Origin: Pseudenterobacter timonensis
GTDB lineage: Bacteria > Pseudomonadota > Gammaproteobacteria > Enterobacterales > Enterobacteriaceae
Direction of reading: 5' to 3'
Length of the DNA: 64,000 nucleotides
Assembly (NCBI RefSeq): GCF_900021175.1
Contig: NZ_FCOP01000013.1
Span: forward strand, 620,001 to 684,000
The notes below the pieces were generated by a model. It did not search any database. It was not told the DNA's origin and saw nothing but the letters and a program-made list of their open reading frames with translations. Within the stretch, counting starts at the first letter, position 1. Each line of letters starts with the position of its first letter. The position numbers were made by a program, and so were the translations under genes. Below, one piece after another: positions 49,658 through 61,443 of this stretch.

Positions 49658-50200
49658 TTACGGTAACAGGCTCTTGACGTCGATAGGCTTGGCTTCGTTT
49701 TCCGCTTCGCCCTTATCTTTGCCGTCGATTGCCATACCCGCCATCCGGTAGAAGTTATATTCCGGGTATTTGCCCGGACCGGAAATCAGCAGATCCTCTT
49801 TCTCAAACACCAGATCCTGACGCTTGTATTCGCCCAGCTCAAAGTCCGGGGTCAACTGAATCGCCGTGGTCGGGCACGCCTCTTCACACAGCCCGCAGAA
49901 GATGCAGCGTGAGAAGTTGATGCGGAAAAACTCCGGATACCAGCGGCCATCCACGGTCTCCGCTTTTTGCAGAGAGATACAGCCAACCGGACAGGCGACC
50001 GCACACAGGTTACAGGCTACGCAGCGCTCCGCACCGTCCGGGTCGCGCGTCAGCACGATACGGCCACGATAGCGCGGCGGCAGATATACCGGCTCTTCCG
50101 GATACATCCGGGTTTCGCGTTTTGCAAACGCGTGCAGGCCGATCATCCAGATACTGCGTACCTGGGTGCCGAAGCCTGACAATAATTCTTTTAAGGTCAT
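49658..50200 (-). CDS. nuoI: Complex I subunit NuoI
   Basis: Two-[4Fe-4S] ferredoxin-like subunit holding clusters N6a and N6b, passing electrons toward NuoB. The 180 residues show [16 protein letters not shown] and [16 protein letters not shown], both complete CxxCxxCxxxCP motifs. An N-terminal amphipathic helix (1-30) docks to NuoH. Lies 14 bases after nuoH. Confidence 0.98.
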   Translation of the reverse strand: MTLKELLSGFGTQVRSIWMIGLHAFAKRETRMYPEEPVYLPPRYRGRIVLTRDPDGAERCVACNLCAVACPVGCISLQKAETVDGRWYPEFFRINFSRCIFCGLCEEACPTTAIQLTPDFELGEYKRQDLVFEKEDLLISGPGKYPEYNFYRMAGMAIDGKDKGEAENEAKPIDVKSLLP

Positions 50201-50214
50201 GGTCTATTAGCCCC

Positions 50215-51192
50215 TTATTGCGCCTGCCAGAGAATGACAGCCGCCGTTACCAGCAAGTTGATGAGCGTCAGCGGCAGGCAAACTTTCCAGCCAAAGGACA
50301 TTACCTGGTCATAACGCGGACGAGGCAACGCTGCGCGAATCAAAATGAACATCATCATGAAGAACGCGGTTTTCAGCGCGAACCAGATGAATGGCGGTAA
50401 GAACGGGCCATGCCAGCCACCGAAGAACAGCGTCACCATCAGTGCGGAGATAGTGACGATACCGATGTACTCACCCACAAAGAACAGACCGAACTTCATG
50501 CCGGAGTATTCAATGTGATAACCATCGGCCAGCTCCTGCTCGGCTTCCGGCTGGTCAAACGGATGACGGTGACAGACCGCCACGCCCGCGATGGCAAAGG
50601 TAATAAACCCAAAGAACTGCGGGATCACGTTCCAGATATCGGCCTGGTTGTTGACGATGTCGGTCATGTTGAATGAACCAGCCTGCGCCACCACGCCCAT
50701 CAGGGAGAGTCCCAGAAACACTTCGTAGCTTAGCGTCTGCGCAGAAGCACGCATCGCGCCCAGCAGGGAGTATTTGTTGTTACTGGACCAGCCCGCGAAG
50801 AGCACCGCGTATACCGCCAGGCCCGCCATCATCAGGAAGAACAGCACCCCGATATTGAGGTCCGCCACCACCCAGGTGGGGCTAACCGGAACGATAGCGA
50901 ACGCCAGCAGCAGCGAGGTAAAGGCGATCATCGGTGCCAGGGTAAAGATGACGCGATCCGAGAAGCGCGGAACCCAGTCCTCTTTAAAGAACATCTTGAT
51001 CATATCCGCGACCAGCTGGAGCGAGCCGCCCCAGCCGACGCGGTTAGGTCCGTAACGGTTCTGGAACAGCCCCAGCAGACGGCGCTCACCAAAGCTCATG
51101 AACGCCCCGCAGCTGACGACCACCAGCAGAATCACGACCGCTTTCAGAATGGTCAACAGAATGTCGATAAGATCCGGCGTTAACCAACTCAT
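50215..51192 (-). CDS. nuoH: Complex I subunit NuoH
   Basis: Eight-helix membrane subunit forming the quinone-binding chamber together with NuoB and NuoD. The 325 residues contain the conserved [38 protein letters not shown] (about 30-70) and [26 protein letters not shown] (about 215-240), the acidic loop region. Start overlaps the nuoG stop (ATGA). Confidence 0.97.
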   Translation of the reverse strand: MSWLTPDLIDILLTILKAVVILLVVVSCGAFMSFGERRLLGLFQNRYGPNRVGWGGSLQLVADMIKMFFKEDWVPRFSDRVIFTLAPMIAFTSLLLAFAIVPVSPTWVVADLNIGVLFFLMMAGLAVYAVLFAGWSSNNKYSLLGAMRASAQTLSYEVFLGLSLMGVVAQAGSFNMTDIVNNQADIWNVIPQFFGFITFAIAGVAVCHRHPFDQPEAEQELADGYHIEYSGMKFGLFFVGEYIGIVTISALMVTLFFGGWHGPFLPPFIWFALKTAFFMMMFILIRAALPRPRYDQVMSFGWKVCLPLTLINLLVTAAVILWQAQ

Positions 51193-53912
51193 GCTTTTGC
51201 CTCCTGCAGGTTATCGAGACGTGCGCCCGCCATGACCGGCGCAATGCCCGGCATACCCATCGGCAGCCCCACCTGCCCCGCCGTCAGACCTTCGGAGATA
51301 ACCAGCGGCAGGCTGATTGTCTGGCCTTCATAGCTAAAGGCGATATGCGCGCCTTCATTAACGCCAAGCTTCGCGGCATCGGCCGGGTTGAGCTTGATGT
51401 AAGGCTGCGGCATACGGCTCTGGAATACCGGCGAACGCTGGGAAAGTTCGTCACTGCCAAACAGGTGGTAGTATGGCGCGATACGCCAGTTGCCCTCTTC
51501 AGCAGCAAAGCTTGCCGGAACGGTGGAGAAGAAATCGAGACCGTTTTCAGAGGCCTCGATCAGCCGCACGCCCGGATCGCCGTGACGCAGGTGACCACCC
51601 ACTTCAGCCTGGAACTTGTTCCACGCCTGCGGGGAGTTCCAGCCCGGCGCCCACGCAAACGGAATTTGCGAGCGCGGTGCGGATGGCTGGTTGTTCCCTT
51701 CCATGGAGAAGGCGAACATGGTGTCTTTATCCTGCGGCTGACGCGGCTCATGAACGCTGATATTGGCACGCATGGCGGTGCGTCCGCTGTAGCGGTGCGG
51801 TTCACGGGCCAGCTTCTGGCCGCGAATGCGGAAGCTCGCGTCCGGCGCGGCATCTTTAATGCCCGCCAGCTGCGGCAGTTTTGCCACGACCGCATCGATC
51901 ACATGATCGAGCTGCGTCCAGTCCACCTGACGGTTTTCGACCGTGCTATGCAGGGAGTGCAGCCAGCGCCAGCTCTCCAGCATGATGGTGTTGTTATCGT
52001 AATAGGCCGGATCGTAAACCTGGAAGAAGCGCTGGGCGCGTCCTTCGTTGTTGATAACAGTACCGTCGCTTTCGGCAAAGCTTGCCGCCGAGAGCACCAG
52101 GTGCGCTTTGTCCATAATGGCGGTGCGCTGATGGTCAATAACCATTACCAGCGGCGCACGGGAGAGCGCGGCGTCAACGCGAGCGGCGCTGGCGTGGCGA
52201 TGCAGATCGTTCTCAAGGACGATAACGCCGTCAGCCGCGCCAGATTCCAGTTCGCTCAGCGCCTCTTCCAGAGAGCCGCCGCCAATCATGCCAAGTCCCA
52301 TGCTGTTCACCGCGCGGGCGATCATGGTGACGCCCACGTCGGCGCCACGGCCTTTCAGCGCTTTCGCCACGTTGGCGGCCGCCTGAATGATCTCCACGCT
52401 GCCGGCGTTAGTGCCGGAGATAATCAGCGGTTTCTTCGCCCCGGCCAGCGCCTGCACGATCACGTCAACCTTGTTTTGCAGGTCGCGATCCAGTTCAACG
52501 GCTGGCGAGTTGCTGTCCAGCGCGTGGGCGATGGCAAAGCCGAGACGCGCCTGATCTTCCACCGGCGCGCGGTAGGTCCAGGCGGCGATATCGTCCAGAC
52601 GGGTGTTATCCACGTTGGTGACAAACAGCGGGTGTTTGGCGCGCTGGCCGATGTTCATGATCGCCGCGATCTGCCAGTCGGCCACTTTCTGTGCCGCCGC
52701 CATTTCGCGGGCTTTTCCTTTCACCGCCTGGCGAACCGCCAGAGCAGCGCGGGCGCCGGTCTGGGTCAGGTCTTCCCCCAGAATTAGCACCGCATCGTAG
52801 GATTCGATTTCGCGCAGCGCCGGGGTATGGATACCGCCGTCACGCAGCACCTTAAGCGCCAGCTGCAGGCGCTCCTGCTCGCCCTGTGCGATACCGGTGT
52901 AGAAGTTTTCCGCTCCTACCAGCTCGCGCAGCGCGAAGTTGCTCTCCACGCTGGCGCGCGGGGAGCCGATACCGATCACCTTCTTCGACTGGCGCAGAAT
53001 ATCTGCCGCCCCCTGCATCGCCTGCTCGGCGTTCAGGGTGATCAGATCGTCGCCACGACGCTGAACCGGGCGACGCGGACGGTCCTTCAGGTTCACATAG
53101 CCGTAGCCAAAACGACCGCGGTCGCAGAGGAAGTAGTGGTTAACGGTGCCGTTATAGCGGTTTTCGATACGTCTAAGTTCGCCATAGCGCTCGCCCGGGC
53201 TGGTGTTACAGCCCAGCGAGCACTGCTGGCAGATGCTTGGCGCAAACTGCATGTCCCACTTACGGTTGTAACGTTCGGAGTGGGTTTTATCCGTGAATAC
53301 GCCGGTCGGGCAGATCTCCACCAGGTTGCCGGAGAACTCGCTTTCAAGCACTCCGTCTTCCGGACGACCGAAGTAGACGTTGTCATGCGCGCCATAGACG
53401 CCCAGGTCCTGGCCGTCCGCATAATCTTTGTAGTAACGCACGCAGCGGTAGCAGGCGATGCAGCGGTTCATCTCATGCGAGATGAACGGACCCAGATCCT
53501 GGTTGCGGTGGGTACGCTTGGTAAAACGATAGCGACGGAAGCTGTGACCGGTCATGACGGTCATATCCTGAAGGTGGCAGTTGCCCCCCTCTTCGCAGAC
53601 CGGGCAGTCGTGCGGGTGGTTGGTCATCAGCCACTCCACCACGCTTTCACGGAACTGTTTAGCCTCTTCATCTTCAATAGAGATAAAGGTGCCTTCGGTG
53701 GCTGGCGTCATACAGGACATCACCAGGCGACCACGCGTGTCTTCCGCGTTTTGATATTGCTTCACCGCACACTGGCGGCAAGCACCGACGCTGCCCAGCG
53801 CCGGATGCCAGCAAAAGTATGGAATATCAAGGCCGAGCGACAGACAAGCTTCCAGCAGGTTGTCCGCCCCGTTGACCTCATATTCTTTGCCGTCTACATG
53901 AATCGTAGCCAT
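51189..53912 (-). CDS. nuoG: Complex I subunit NuoG
   Basis: Large peripheral subunit carrying several FeS clusters. The 907 residues show the N-terminal 2Fe-2S motif [15 protein letters not shown] (near 35-50), the HxxxCxxCxxxxxC motif [14 protein letters not shown], the 4Fe-4S motif [13 protein letters not shown]...CPTG, the E. coli-type extra cluster N7 motif CQQCSLGC, then a molybdopterin-oxidoreductase-like C-terminal part without cofactor. The ATG at 53912 ([14 protein letters not shown]) has GGAAG 7 bases upstream; the ATG two codons earlier is too close to it. A palindromic element separates it from nuoF. Confidence 0.97.
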   Translation of the reverse strand: MATIHVDGKEYEVNGADNLLEACLSLGLDIPYFCWHPALGSVGACRQCAVKQYQNAEDTRGRLVMSCMTPATEGTFISIEDEEAKQFRESVVEWLMTNHPHDCPVCEEGGNCHLQDMTVMTGHSFRRYRFTKRTHRNQDLGPFISHEMNRCIACYRCVRYYKDYADGQDLGVYGAHDNVYFGRPEDGVLESEFSGNLVEICPTGVFTDKTHSERYNRKWDMQFAPSICQQCSLGCNTSPGERYGELRRIENRYNGTVNHYFLCDRGRFGYGYVNLKDRPRRPVQRRGDDLITLNAEQAMQGAADILRQSKKVIGIGSPRASVESNFALRELVGAENFYTGIAQGEQERLQLALKVLRDGGIHTPALREIESYDAVLILGEDLTQTGARAALAVRQAVKGKAREMAAAQKVADWQIAAIMNIGQRAKHPLFVTNVDNTRLDDIAAWTYRAPVEDQARLGFAIAHALDSNSPAVELDRDLQNKVDVIVQALAGAKKPLIISGTNAGSVEIIQAAANVAKALKGRGADVGVTMIARAVNSMGLGMIGGGSLEEALSELESGAADGVIVLENDLHRHASAARVDAALSRAPLVMVIDHQRTAIMDKAHLVLSAASFAESDGTVINNEGRAQRFFQVYDPAYYDNNTIMLESWRWLHSLHSTVENRQVDWTQLDHVIDAVVAKLPQLAGIKDAAPDASFRIRGQKLAREPHRYSGRTAMRANISVHEPRQPQDKDTMFAFSMEGNNQPSAPRSQIPFAWAPGWNSPQAWNKFQAEVGGHLRHGDPGVRLIEASENGLDFFSTVPASFAAEEGNWRIAPYYHLFGSDELSQRSPVFQSRMPQPYIKLNPADAAKLGVNEGAHIAFSYEGQTISLPLVISEGLTAGQVGLPMGMPGIAPVMAGARLDNLQEAKA

Positions 53913-53965
53913 TAGCATGCTTCCAGTTGGCTCGAATAAATTCGAGCGTTAATCAAAATTCTGTT

Positions 53966-54060
53966 CCCCTCACCCCTGCCCTCTCCCCAAAGGGGCGAGG
54001 GAGAAAAGCGGCTCCGGCTCATCCCCTCTCCTCTCCGGGGAGAGGGTCAGGGTGAGGGGT
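53966..54060. repeat. Long imperfect palindrome between nuoF and nuoG
   Basis: 95-base element with outer arms starting CCCCTCACCC and ending GGGTGAGGGG (21-base arms with few mismatches) and an inner hairpin CCCTCTCCCC/GGGGCGAGGG. The mRNA would fold into a long stem. This kind of CCCTCACCC...GGGTGAGGG element recurs between genes of many gamma-proteobacteria; its origin is not identified here. Confidence 0.85.
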
Positions 54061-54065
54061 AAAAA

Positions 54066-55403
54066 TTACCAGCGCGCTTTAAGCAGGTTCGGCTGAATCC
54101 CATTTATCGAATGGGTATTGCTGAACGGCTGCTTAATGCCTGCTTCAAATTCGTCGCGGAAATATTTGATCGCGCTCTGCAGCGGCTCGACGGCGCCCGG
54201 TGCGTGGGCGCAGAAGGTTTTGCCTGGCCCCAGGAATCGACACAGTTGCTCAAGTGTCTCGATATCGCCCGGCTGGCCTTCGCCACGTTCGATGGCGCGC
54301 AGGATCTTCACGCTCCACGGCAGGCCGTCACGACACGGCGTACACCAGCCGCAGGATTCGCGGGCGAAGAACTCTTCCAGGTTACGTACCAGGGAGACCA
54401 TGCCGATCTCGTGGTCCACCGCCATCGCCAGCGCCGTACCCAGACGGCTGCCCGCTTTGCCAATGCTTTCAAATTCCATCGGCAGGTCAAGGTGCGCTTC
54501 GGTCAGGAAGTCAGTACCTGCGCCGCCCGGCTGCCAGGCTTTAAATTTCAGGCCATCGCGCATGCCGCCCGCGTAATCTTCCAGAATTTCGCGCGCGGTG
54601 GTGCCAAACGGCAGCTCCCAGACGCCCGGATTCTTCACGCGACCGGAGAAGCCCATCAGCTTGGTGCCAGCATCTTTACTTTTCGAGATGCCCTGATACC
54701 ACTCCACGCCGTTGGCGAGGATCGCCGGCACGTTGCAGAGAGTTTCAACGTTGTTAACGCAGGTCGGTTTACCCCATACGCCGGAGCTTGCCGGGAATGG
54801 TGGCTTGGAGCGCGGGTTCGCGCGGCGCCCTTCCAGGGAGTTAATCAGCGCGGTCTCTTCCCCGCAGATGTAGCGCCCTGCCCCGGTGTGAACAAAGAGT
54901 TCAAAATCGAAACCGGTGCCGAGAATGTTTTTACCGAGGAAGCCCGCTTCGGTCGCTTCGGCAATCGCGCGACGCAGATGCTGTGCCGCTTCGATATATT
55001 CGCCGCGCAGGAAGATGTAACCGCGGTAGGCTTTCAGGGCGAACGCGGAGATCAGCATGCCTTCCACCAGCAGGTGCGGCAGCTGCTCCATCAGCAGGCG
55101 GTCTTTATAGGTGCCCGGCTCCATCTCATCGGCGTTACACAGCAGGTAACGGATGTTCATGGATTCATCTTTTGGCATCAGGCTCCACTTCAGACCCGTG
55201 GAGAAGCCCGCGCCGCCGCGCCCTTTCAGGCCAGCGTCTTTCACCGCGTTAACGATCTCATCCGGCGCCATACCGGAGAGCGCTTTGCGCGCGCCTTCAT
55301 AGCCGTTTTTGCTCTGATACTCTTCAAGCCAGACCGGCTGTTTGTCATCACGCAGACGCCAGGTCAGCGGATGGGTCTCAGCAGTACGAATTACCGTTTT
55401 CAT
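54066..55403 (-). CDS. nuoF: Complex I subunit NuoF
   Basis: NADH-binding flavoprotein subunit with FMN and cluster N3. The 445 residues contain the nucleotide-binding [20 protein letters not shown] (about 55-75), the FMN-site [19 protein letters not shown], and the 4Fe-4S motif [12 protein letters not shown] (about 350-361) with the fourth Cys in [11 protein letters not shown]. Start overlaps nuoE stop by 4 bases. Confidence 0.98.
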   Translation of the reverse strand: MKTVIRTAETHPLTWRLRDDKQPVWLEEYQSKNGYEGARKALSGMAPDEIVNAVKDAGLKGRGGAGFSTGLKWSLMPKDESMNIRYLLCNADEMEPGTYKDRLLMEQLPHLLVEGMLISAFALKAYRGYIFLRGEYIEAAQHLRRAIAEATEAGFLGKNILGTGFDFELFVHTGAGRYICGEETALINSLEGRRANPRSKPPFPASSGVWGKPTCVNNVETLCNVPAILANGVEWYQGISKSKDAGTKLMGFSGRVKNPGVWELPFGTTAREILEDYAGGMRDGLKFKAWQPGGAGTDFLTEAHLDLPMEFESIGKAGSRLGTALAMAVDHEIGMVSLVRNLEEFFARESCGWCTPCRDGLPWSVKILRAIERGEGQPGDIETLEQLCRFLGPGKTFCAHAPGAVEPLQSAIKYFRDEFEAGIKQPFSNTHSINGIQPNLLKARW

Positions 55404-55900
55404 TTGTACTGCTCCAGCAGGTCGGGAATGGCTTCCGGCGTCAGATGGCTGTGAGTATCCTCATCAATCATCATGGTCGGCCCCTTGTCGCAGTTGCCCA
55501 GACAGCAGGTCGGCAGCAGAGTGAAGCGACCATCGAAGGTGGTCTGGCCCGGCTTAATATTGAGTTTTTTCTCAATGGCAGCCTGAATCCCCTGATAACC
55601 GGTAATGTGACAGACCACGCTGTCGCAGTAGCGGATCACGTGGCGGCCAACCGGCTGGCGGAAGATCTGGCTGTAGAAGGTGGCGACCCCCTCGACATCG
55701 CTCGCCGGAATACCCAGCACTTTCGCGATCTCGTAGATCGCCCCGTCCGGCACCCAGCCACGCTGCTTCTGGACAATTTTCAGCGCTTCAATGGACGCCG
55801 CACGCGGGTCTTCGTAGTGGTGCATCTCGTGCTCAATCGCTTCACGCTCTGCCGCACTCAGCTCAAAAGCCTCGGTTTGTGGTTGTTGATTCTCGTGCAT
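55400..55900 (-). CDS. nuoE: Complex I subunit NuoE
   Basis: Thioredoxin-fold subunit with the 2Fe-2S cluster N1a at the NADH end of complex I. The 166 residues carry the ligands CDSVVC (CxxxxC) and CCLGNC (the outer CxxxC pair) typical of this subunit, preceded by a helical N-terminal domain. Two bases separate it from the nuoCD stop. Confidence 0.98.
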   Translation of the reverse strand: MHENQQPQTEAFELSAAEREAIEHEMHHYEDPRAASIEALKIVQKQRGWVPDGAIYEIAKVLGIPASDVEGVATFYSQIFRQPVGRHVIRYCDSVVCHITGYQGIQAAIEKKLNIKPGQTTFDGRFTLLPTCCLGNCDKGPTMMIDEDTHSHLTPEAIPDLLEQYK

Positions 55901-55902
55901 AA

Positions 55903-57705
55903 TTAGCGGTCCACATCTGACATAACAAAATCGATACTACCCAGATAGACAATCAGGTCGGAGACCAGACTGCCGCGAATGGCGGCCGGGATCTGCTGCA
56001 GGTGCGCAAAGCTCGGGGTACGCACGCGGGTACGGTAGCTCATGGTGCTGCCGTCGCTGGTCAGGTAGTAGCTGTTGATACCCTTGGTCGCCTCAATCAT
56101 CTGGAAAGATTCCTGTGCCGGCATAACCGGGCCCCAGGAAACCTGCAGGAAGTGGGTGATCAGGGTTTCGATATGTTGCAGCGTGCGCTCTTTCGGCGGC
56201 GGCGTGGTCAGCGGATGATCCGCCTTGAACGGCCCTTCCGGCATATTGTTGAGGCACTGCTCAAGAATGCGCAGGCTCTGGCGCAGCTCTTCCACCTTCA
56301 GCATCACGCGGGTGTAGCAGTCGGAGACACCACCGCCCACCGGCACTTCGAAGTCGAAGTTCTCGTAGCCTGAATAGGGACGCCATTTACGCACGTCGAA
56401 ATCAATACCCGTTGCGCGCAGGCCCGCACCGGTCGTGCCCCACTCCAGCGCCTCTTTCGCACCGTAAGCGGCAACGCCCTGGGCGCGTCCTTTCAGAATG
56501 GAGTTGCGCAGCGCGGCTTTCTCATAAGAGGCCAGACGCTTCGGCATCCAGTCGAGGAACTCACGCAGCAGACGATCCCAGCCGCGCGGCAGATCGTGCG
56601 CGACGCCGCCGATGCGGAACCAGGCCGGGTGCATACGGAAACCGGTAATCGCTTCCACCAGATCGTAGATTTTCTGGCGATCGGTAAAGGCGAAGAAGAC
56701 CGGGGTCATCGCGCCCACGTCCTGAATGAAGGTGGAGATGTAGAGCAGGTGACTGTTAATACGGAACAGCTCGGAGAGCATTACGCGAATCACGTTAACG
56801 CGATCCGGTACGGTGATGCCCGCCAGTTTTTCAACCGCCAGCACATAAGGCATTTCGTTAACGCAGCCGCCCAGATACTCGATACGGTCGGTATAGGGGA
56901 TGTAGCTATGCCAGGACTGGCGCTCGCCCATCTTCTCGGCGCCGCGGTGGTGGTAACCGATGTCCGGTACGCAGTCGACAATCTCTTCGCCATCCAGCTG
57001 CAGAATGATACGGAAAGCACCGTGCGCCGAGGGGTGGTTCGGACCGAGGTTGAGGAACATGAAATCTTCGTGCTCGGTACCGCGCTTCATGCTCCAGTCT
57101 TCCGGCTTGAAGGTCAGCGCTTCCATCTCCAGATCCTGTTTGGCTTTCGTCAGCTCAAACGGGTCAAATTCGGTGGCGCGCGCCGGGTAATCTTTACGCA
57201 GCGGGTGGCCGGTCCAGGTCTGCGGCATCATGATGCGCGTCAGGTGCGGGTGGCCGTCGAAGGTCATACCGAACATTTCCCAGGTTTCACGCTCATACCA
57301 GTTGGCGTTCGGGAAAAGTTTGGTGATGGTCGGCAGATGCATGTCGTTTTCAGACAAGGCCACCTTGAGCATGATATCCGAGTTACGGTCTATTGAGATC
57401 AGGTGGTAGAAAACGGAAAAATCCGCCGCGGGGAGACCCTGGCGGTGCGTACGCAGACGCTCATCCATGCCGTGTAAGTCAAACAGCATGACGTAAGGTT
57501 TTGGCAATTTCTTTAAGAAATCGACAACTTCCAGCAACTGCTCACGCTTCACCCAAACCACCGGTACCCCGGTGCGGGTGGCCTGAAGAGTAAAGGCATC
57601 CGGCCCAAAACGGTTGCGCAGTTCGCCAATGACCGGATCGTCCTGATGATCCCTGGTCTGCCATGCGGCGTCTTGCGCGGTTAAATCGGTCATATTGTTC
57701 ACCAT
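55903..57705 (-). CDS. nuoC: Complex I fused subunit NuoC-NuoD
   Basis: Fusion of the 30-kDa (NuoC, about 1-190) and 49-kDa (NuoD, about 210-600) quinone-module subunits, as usual in enterobacteria (also called nuoCD). The D part shows [23 protein letters not shown], with the His of the quinone cavity, [12 protein letters not shown] and the C-terminal [13 protein letters not shown]. The ATG at 57705 gives [11 protein letters not shown] and 600 residues; an internal ATG four codons later (MTDLTAQ) is an alternative. Longer upstream starts have no homology. Confidence 0.96.
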   Translation of the reverse strand: MVNNMTDLTAQDAAWQTRDHQDDPVIGELRNRFGPDAFTLQATRTGVPVVWVKREQLLEVVDFLKKLPKPYVMLFDLHGMDERLRTHRQGLPAADFSVFYHLISIDRNSDIMLKVALSENDMHLPTITKLFPNANWYERETWEMFGMTFDGHPHLTRIMMPQTWTGHPLRKDYPARATEFDPFELTKAKQDLEMEALTFKPEDWSMKRGTEHEDFMFLNLGPNHPSAHGAFRIILQLDGEEIVDCVPDIGYHHRGAEKMGERQSWHSYIPYTDRIEYLGGCVNEMPYVLAVEKLAGITVPDRVNVIRVMLSELFRINSHLLYISTFIQDVGAMTPVFFAFTDRQKIYDLVEAITGFRMHPAWFRIGGVAHDLPRGWDRLLREFLDWMPKRLASYEKAALRNSILKGRAQGVAAYGAKEALEWGTTGAGLRATGIDFDVRKWRPYSGYENFDFEVPVGGGVSDCYTRVMLKVEELRQSLRILEQCLNNMPEGPFKADHPLTTPPPKERTLQHIETLITHFLQVSWGPVMPAQESFQMIEATKGINSYYLTSDGSTMSYRTRVRTPSFAHLQQIPAAIRGSLVSDLIVYLGSIDFVMSDVDR

Positions 57706-57795
57706 TGCAAATGGGTCCGTGGTGACTGTCGGGCGTGGCTTCGCGCTATTTGTATAGTGATATGCGAAGGGTCTCTCCATGCCCACAGGCGCAAA

Positions 57796-58470
57796 TTAAA
57801 TTTCGTCCGGCGTACGCAGGTTGGTGACGGCGATACGTTCGCCGCGCTTACGTTCGCGCTCAGATTGCATATTGGCGCGGTAAACGCCCTGGTCACCCAC
57901 GACCCAGGAGAGCGGACGGCGTTCTTTACCGATGGACTCCTGCAGCAGCATCAGCGCCTGCATGTAAGCTTCCGGACGCGGCGGACAGCCCGGGATGTAG
58001 ACATCGACCGGGATAAATTTATCTACGCCCTGCACGACGGAATAGATGTCATACATGCCGCCAGAGTTTGCGCAGGCCCCCATGGAGATAACCCATTTCG
58101 GCTCCAGCATCTGGTCATAAAGACGCTGAATAACCGGCGCCATTTTGGTAAAGCAGGTACCCGCCACCACCATCAGGTCGGCCTGACGCGGAGAAGCACG
58201 CAGTACTTCCGCCCCAAAACGCGCAACGTCATGCACCGCAGTGAATGACGTCACCATTTCAACGTAGCAGCAAGAAAGGCCAAAGTTATAAGGCCAGATG
58301 GAGTTCTTACGACCCCAGTTGACCATATCGTGCAGGGCATGTTCGAGTTTGCCCATGTAGACACTTTTGTTGACTTCTTGCTCCAGGGGGTCGGTTACGA
58401 TCTCCTGTTTCTGCAGGGGGTAACGGTCATTCTCACCGTTAGGATCTATGCGGGTGAGCGTATAATCCAT
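57796..58470 (-). CDS. nuoB: Complex I subunit NuoB
   Basis: PSST subunit carrying the terminal [4Fe-4S] cluster N2, which donates electrons to quinone. The 224 residues contain the tandem-Cys ligand motif [18 protein letters not shown] and [11 protein letters not shown], the full N2 ligand set, plus GACANSGG. 15 bases from nuoA; 90 bases to nuoCD. Confidence 0.98.
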   Translation of the reverse strand: MDYTLTRIDPNGENDRYPLQKQEIVTDPLEQEVNKSVYMGKLEHALHDMVNWGRKNSIWPYNFGLSCCYVEMVTSFTAVHDVARFGAEVLRASPRQADLMVVAGTCFTKMAPVIQRLYDQMLEPKWVISMGACANSGGMYDIYSVVQGVDKFIPVDVYIPGCPPRPEAYMQALMLLQESIGKERRPLSWVVGDQGVYRANMQSERERKRGERIAVTNLRTPDEI

Positions 58471-58485
58471 CTTATTGCCTCGCTG

Positions 58486-58926
58486 TTACTGCTGACGATT
58501 AGAGATACTGTTTTCCGGGTTGATACGATCACGGCGTGAACGCGCAGGCGTCCAGTCCAGCGCGCCGATACGCACCAGATAAACCAGACCGGCCAGTAGC
58601 ACTAAAATGAAAATTGCGGCCTCGACAAAGCCCACCCAGCCGCTTTCGCGAATTGAGGTTGACCAGGCGAAAAGGTAGAGCGCTTCCACGTCAAAAATGA
58701 CGAAGAACATGGCCACCAGGTAAAACTTGGCGGACAGGCGTAAGCGTGCGGTTCCGACAGAATCAATACCTGATTCGAAGGGGGTGTTTTTGTGCCTTGC
58801 GCGGGCGCGACCGCCCAGGAACCAGCCGCCAACTAACATCAGGCAGCACAGGCCAATGGCAACGATAAGAAAGATTGCGAACGCCCAGTGATGAGCGACG
58901 ACTTCTGTGGATGTTGACATACTCAT
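58486..58926 (-). CDS. nuoA: Complex I subunit NuoA
   Basis: Three-helix membrane subunit near the quinone channel, first gene of the nuo operon. The 146 residues show the conserved acidic loop [42 protein letters not shown], which contains the Asp/Glu residues of the ND3 loop and helix 2. The start ATG gives [22 protein letters not shown] as in E. coli. The promoter lies in the following 630-base gap. Confidence 0.98.
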   Translation of the reverse strand: MSMSTSTEVVAHHWAFAIFLIVAIGLCCLMLVGGWFLGGRARARHKNTPFESGIDSVGTARLRLSAKFYLVAMFFVIFDVEALYLFAWSTSIRESGWVGFVEAAIFILVLLAGLVYLVRIGALDWTPARSRRDRINPENSISNRQQ

Positions 58927-59558
58927 TGCTTACTCATCAAAAGTGATACCGACAACACTGCTCTTGCTGGCAGATGGACATCACATCGATTCATGGGGAG
59001 GAACAAATAACCGTACACTAACTGTCTGAAATGAGACATAGACAGCAAAATGATGTGGTTTTTTACTCCTTTCTATAACCTTTTGTCAACTTTAACAAAG
59101 GTTTCTTCACATTAAATTACAACTGGCGATCCTCGTTAACATTTCATGCCCTTTTCCTCCGTTGATCCGTTCGGGAAAGAGATAAAGCATGTTGTTGAAT
59201 CGTGTCCGTATGAAGATAAAACGGCAATAACCTTTCTATTTTGACAGGATTCTCCGTCGTTTCCTCCCCCCAAATGGGAGTATTTTCTTGATCTGGAACA
59301 CGCTTTTGTTAATTCACTCAGAAAAACGGCAACATTATTGCGCGTTTTTTAACATGCCTAAACCATAGCCTATCCGGCGTCATCACAGGGTGGAAAAATG
59401 GAGGGGGTGACACATGCACCTGATAAATATGAGGTATTAGTTTTATTGACGCAGTCAATCGCAAGCAAGGGTTGAAAAAAAGACCACTGCCCAAAAAATT
59501 TTGCGACAGAGGTCTTTTTTCACACTTACAAATTGTTACGACAATTTTGCAGAGATGA
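58927..59558 (-). promoter_or_regulatory. nuo operon promoter and leader region
   Basis: About 630 bases between nuoA and the end of lrhA with no gene. It is AT-rich and probably carries the nuo promoters and a long leader; in E. coli nuo is controlled by ArcA, NarL, FNR, Fis and IHF from this region. I do not see a match I would assign to any of these. Near lrhA it contains the terminator at 59475-59520. Confidence 0.55.
59475..59520. terminator. Terminator after lrhA
   Basis: Arms AAAAAAGACC (59476-59485) and GGTCTTTTTT (59511-59520) are exactly complementary, with a 25-base loop. The minus-strand transcript from lrhA would end in U6; the long loop makes it less certain than the other terminators. 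Confidence 0.55.
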
Positions 59559-60497
59559 TCACTTAAAATCCCCTTCGACCACTAAAGGATCATCCCCTCC
59601 TTCAGGGGTAACAGCCATGTACTGCCAGGGGTTATGGTAGTTGACCATCGCATCGAAGACGATTTTCGCCAGTTCGTTATGGCTGGTCGGGTTATAGCAG
59701 AGCAGATACTCCGTTTCCGGCAACGGTGGCAGCCCGTCGTTACCACTTAGCACGCGCAGATCGGGACTCATCATCTCTACCGGGCGGGCAGTGACGCCCA
59801 GCCCCGCTTTAACTGCCGCACGAACCGCTGCCAGCGTCGATGCTACATAAGCCAGCCGCCAGGGAATATTCGCTTCGTTGAGCGTCGAGAGCACCATATC
59901 GCGAAACGGGCTGGGATCGTCGAGTAGCACCAGCGGCACCGGCTCACCTTTTTGCATGACATATTCCGCCGCGCAATACCAGTGGGTTGGCGAATGACGC
60001 AACGTCAGGCAGTCGAACTGCCCGGGACGATGGGTCGTCACCACCAGATCCACCTTATGCTCGGTAAGCATATCGATCATATATGCGTTGCGCTTTACGC
60101 TCACGTCGAGCGCTAATTTCGGATAAACCGAGCTGATCCGATTAAGAAGGAAAGGCAGAATGGTATCGGCTGATTCATCAGATGCCCCTAATGTTAACAC
60201 CCCCTGCAGGTTGCTAAACATTAAAGACATGCATGCTTCATCATTGAAACGAAGTATTTTCCGGGCATAACCCAGGAGCTGAATACCATGTTCAGTTAAG
60301 AGTTTATTACGCCCATGACGGGCAAAAAGCTCCTTCCCCACCAGCTGTTCCAGCCTTTGCATCTGCTGGCTGACAGCCGACTGAGTACGGCAGACCGCAG
60401 CCGCGGCAGCAGCAAATGTGTTCAGATCGGCGACCGCAACAAACGTTCTCAGCAGATCGAGGTCGAGATTCATTATCGGACGATTTGCATTTATCAT
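59559..60497 (-). CDS. lrhA: LysR-type regulator LrhA
   Basis: LysR-family transcription factor; in E. coli it represses flhDC and thus motility, type 1 fimbriae and RpoS translation. The 312 residues match E. coli LrhA: N-terminal winged helix-turn-helix ([49 protein letters not shown]) and a C-terminal effector domain. C-terminal 20 residues are diverged. Upstream is a 946-base divergent region shared with alaA. With rcsDBC and cheV, it fits a motile lifestyle. Confidence 0.96.
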   Translation of the reverse strand: MINANRPIMNLDLDLLRTFVAVADLNTFAAAAAAVCRTQSAVSQQMQRLEQLVGKELFARHGRNKLLTEHGIQLLGYARKILRFNDEACMSLMFSNLQGVLTLGASDESADTILPFLLNRISSVYPKLALDVSVKRNAYMIDMLTEHKVDLVVTTHRPGQFDCLTLRHSPTHWYCAAEYVMQKGEPVPLVLLDDPSPFRDMVLSTLNEANIPWRLAYVASTLAAVRAAVKAGLGVTARPVEMMSPDLRVLSGNDGLPPLPETEYLLCYNPTSHNELAKIVFDAMVNYHNPWQYMAVTPEGGDDPLVVEGDFK

Positions 60498-61443
60498 ATC
60501 TTTTCACTTACAGGTGGCTCATGCAGAGCTGCCCGGGTTTGAGCTGTGTATAGCAGTTAAACAAATCCTTCTGAAAGTATCCCTCGTATCCCAACCCGGC
60601 AGATTGCCTGACAGAGTCATTTCTGGCTGGGGTATTTCAACAGTCAGAAACCGCATTCCATAACGTTATTTTTATTCTTTTTTATCTTCAAAATATTTAA
60701 GGATGCAGGAGATTATGTCAATTTGATAAAAAAAGAGACGCATCCTGCTTAAGCTTATCATCGTCGCTTCAACTTACTAAGCTGTTTCTCATCAAAAATA
60801 GTGAAGATAATTCCATTTATAACAACCAATTAATTCAGTGAGCGCCAGGACAGTACTCTGCGACGTTTGACAGCCCTCAGCCTACCTGACGACTCATCTT
60901 AACTCAAATCCATGTTATTTATAAGCCTTATCAGATCGCATGCTGTTTGCGCCTGTAAAAATAGTCTTAAACTTTTTTATTAAAATTAACGAAAACACGT
61001 AATCACCGATCGTTAAAAAATAAAGTTTAGTTTAGATTACGTTTATCAATTAATATTATTTAACAGTAAATTCACATTAACAGCAGTATAGCCTGACATC
61101 TCTATTTGTCCGCTTTTCGATAATAACTCCCGATAAGCGAAATATTTCCGCATGTGATAATAACATTCTCATTGAAAAATTTCTGCCGATGCGCCAATTT
61201 TAGACAGCATAAAGTATAACCATCAGAACACATCAGGGTATGATCAACCAGAAAATGTGTGGCAGATAACATTTAATCACACTCAACACCCGCACAGTCA
61301 GACTAATCAATTTCAATACAAGACGCCATCCTGACAAAATCTTCTGCTGTATACCCTTCAAAACAGCGCGACGGGGGAGTACATTGTTCCGTGCTGACTT
61401 CCACGGCAGGAAGTGGCAATAACAGCTAAAAGGTCAAAGATTC
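60498..61443. other. lrhA-alaA divergent intergenic region
   Basis: 946 bases, strongly AT-rich in 60660-61320, with no gene I can support. It must hold the promoters of lrhA (minus) and alaA (plus), and E. coli has a similarly long gap and long lrhA leader here. The AAGG at 61431-61434 lies 9 bases before alaA ATG. No conserved small RNA is recognised. Confidence 0.5.

Noticed and set aside
54111..55454. 447-codon frame antisense to nuoF
   Set aside because: NuoF is complete on the opposite strand with FMN and FeS motifs; antisense frame only mirrors its codon use.
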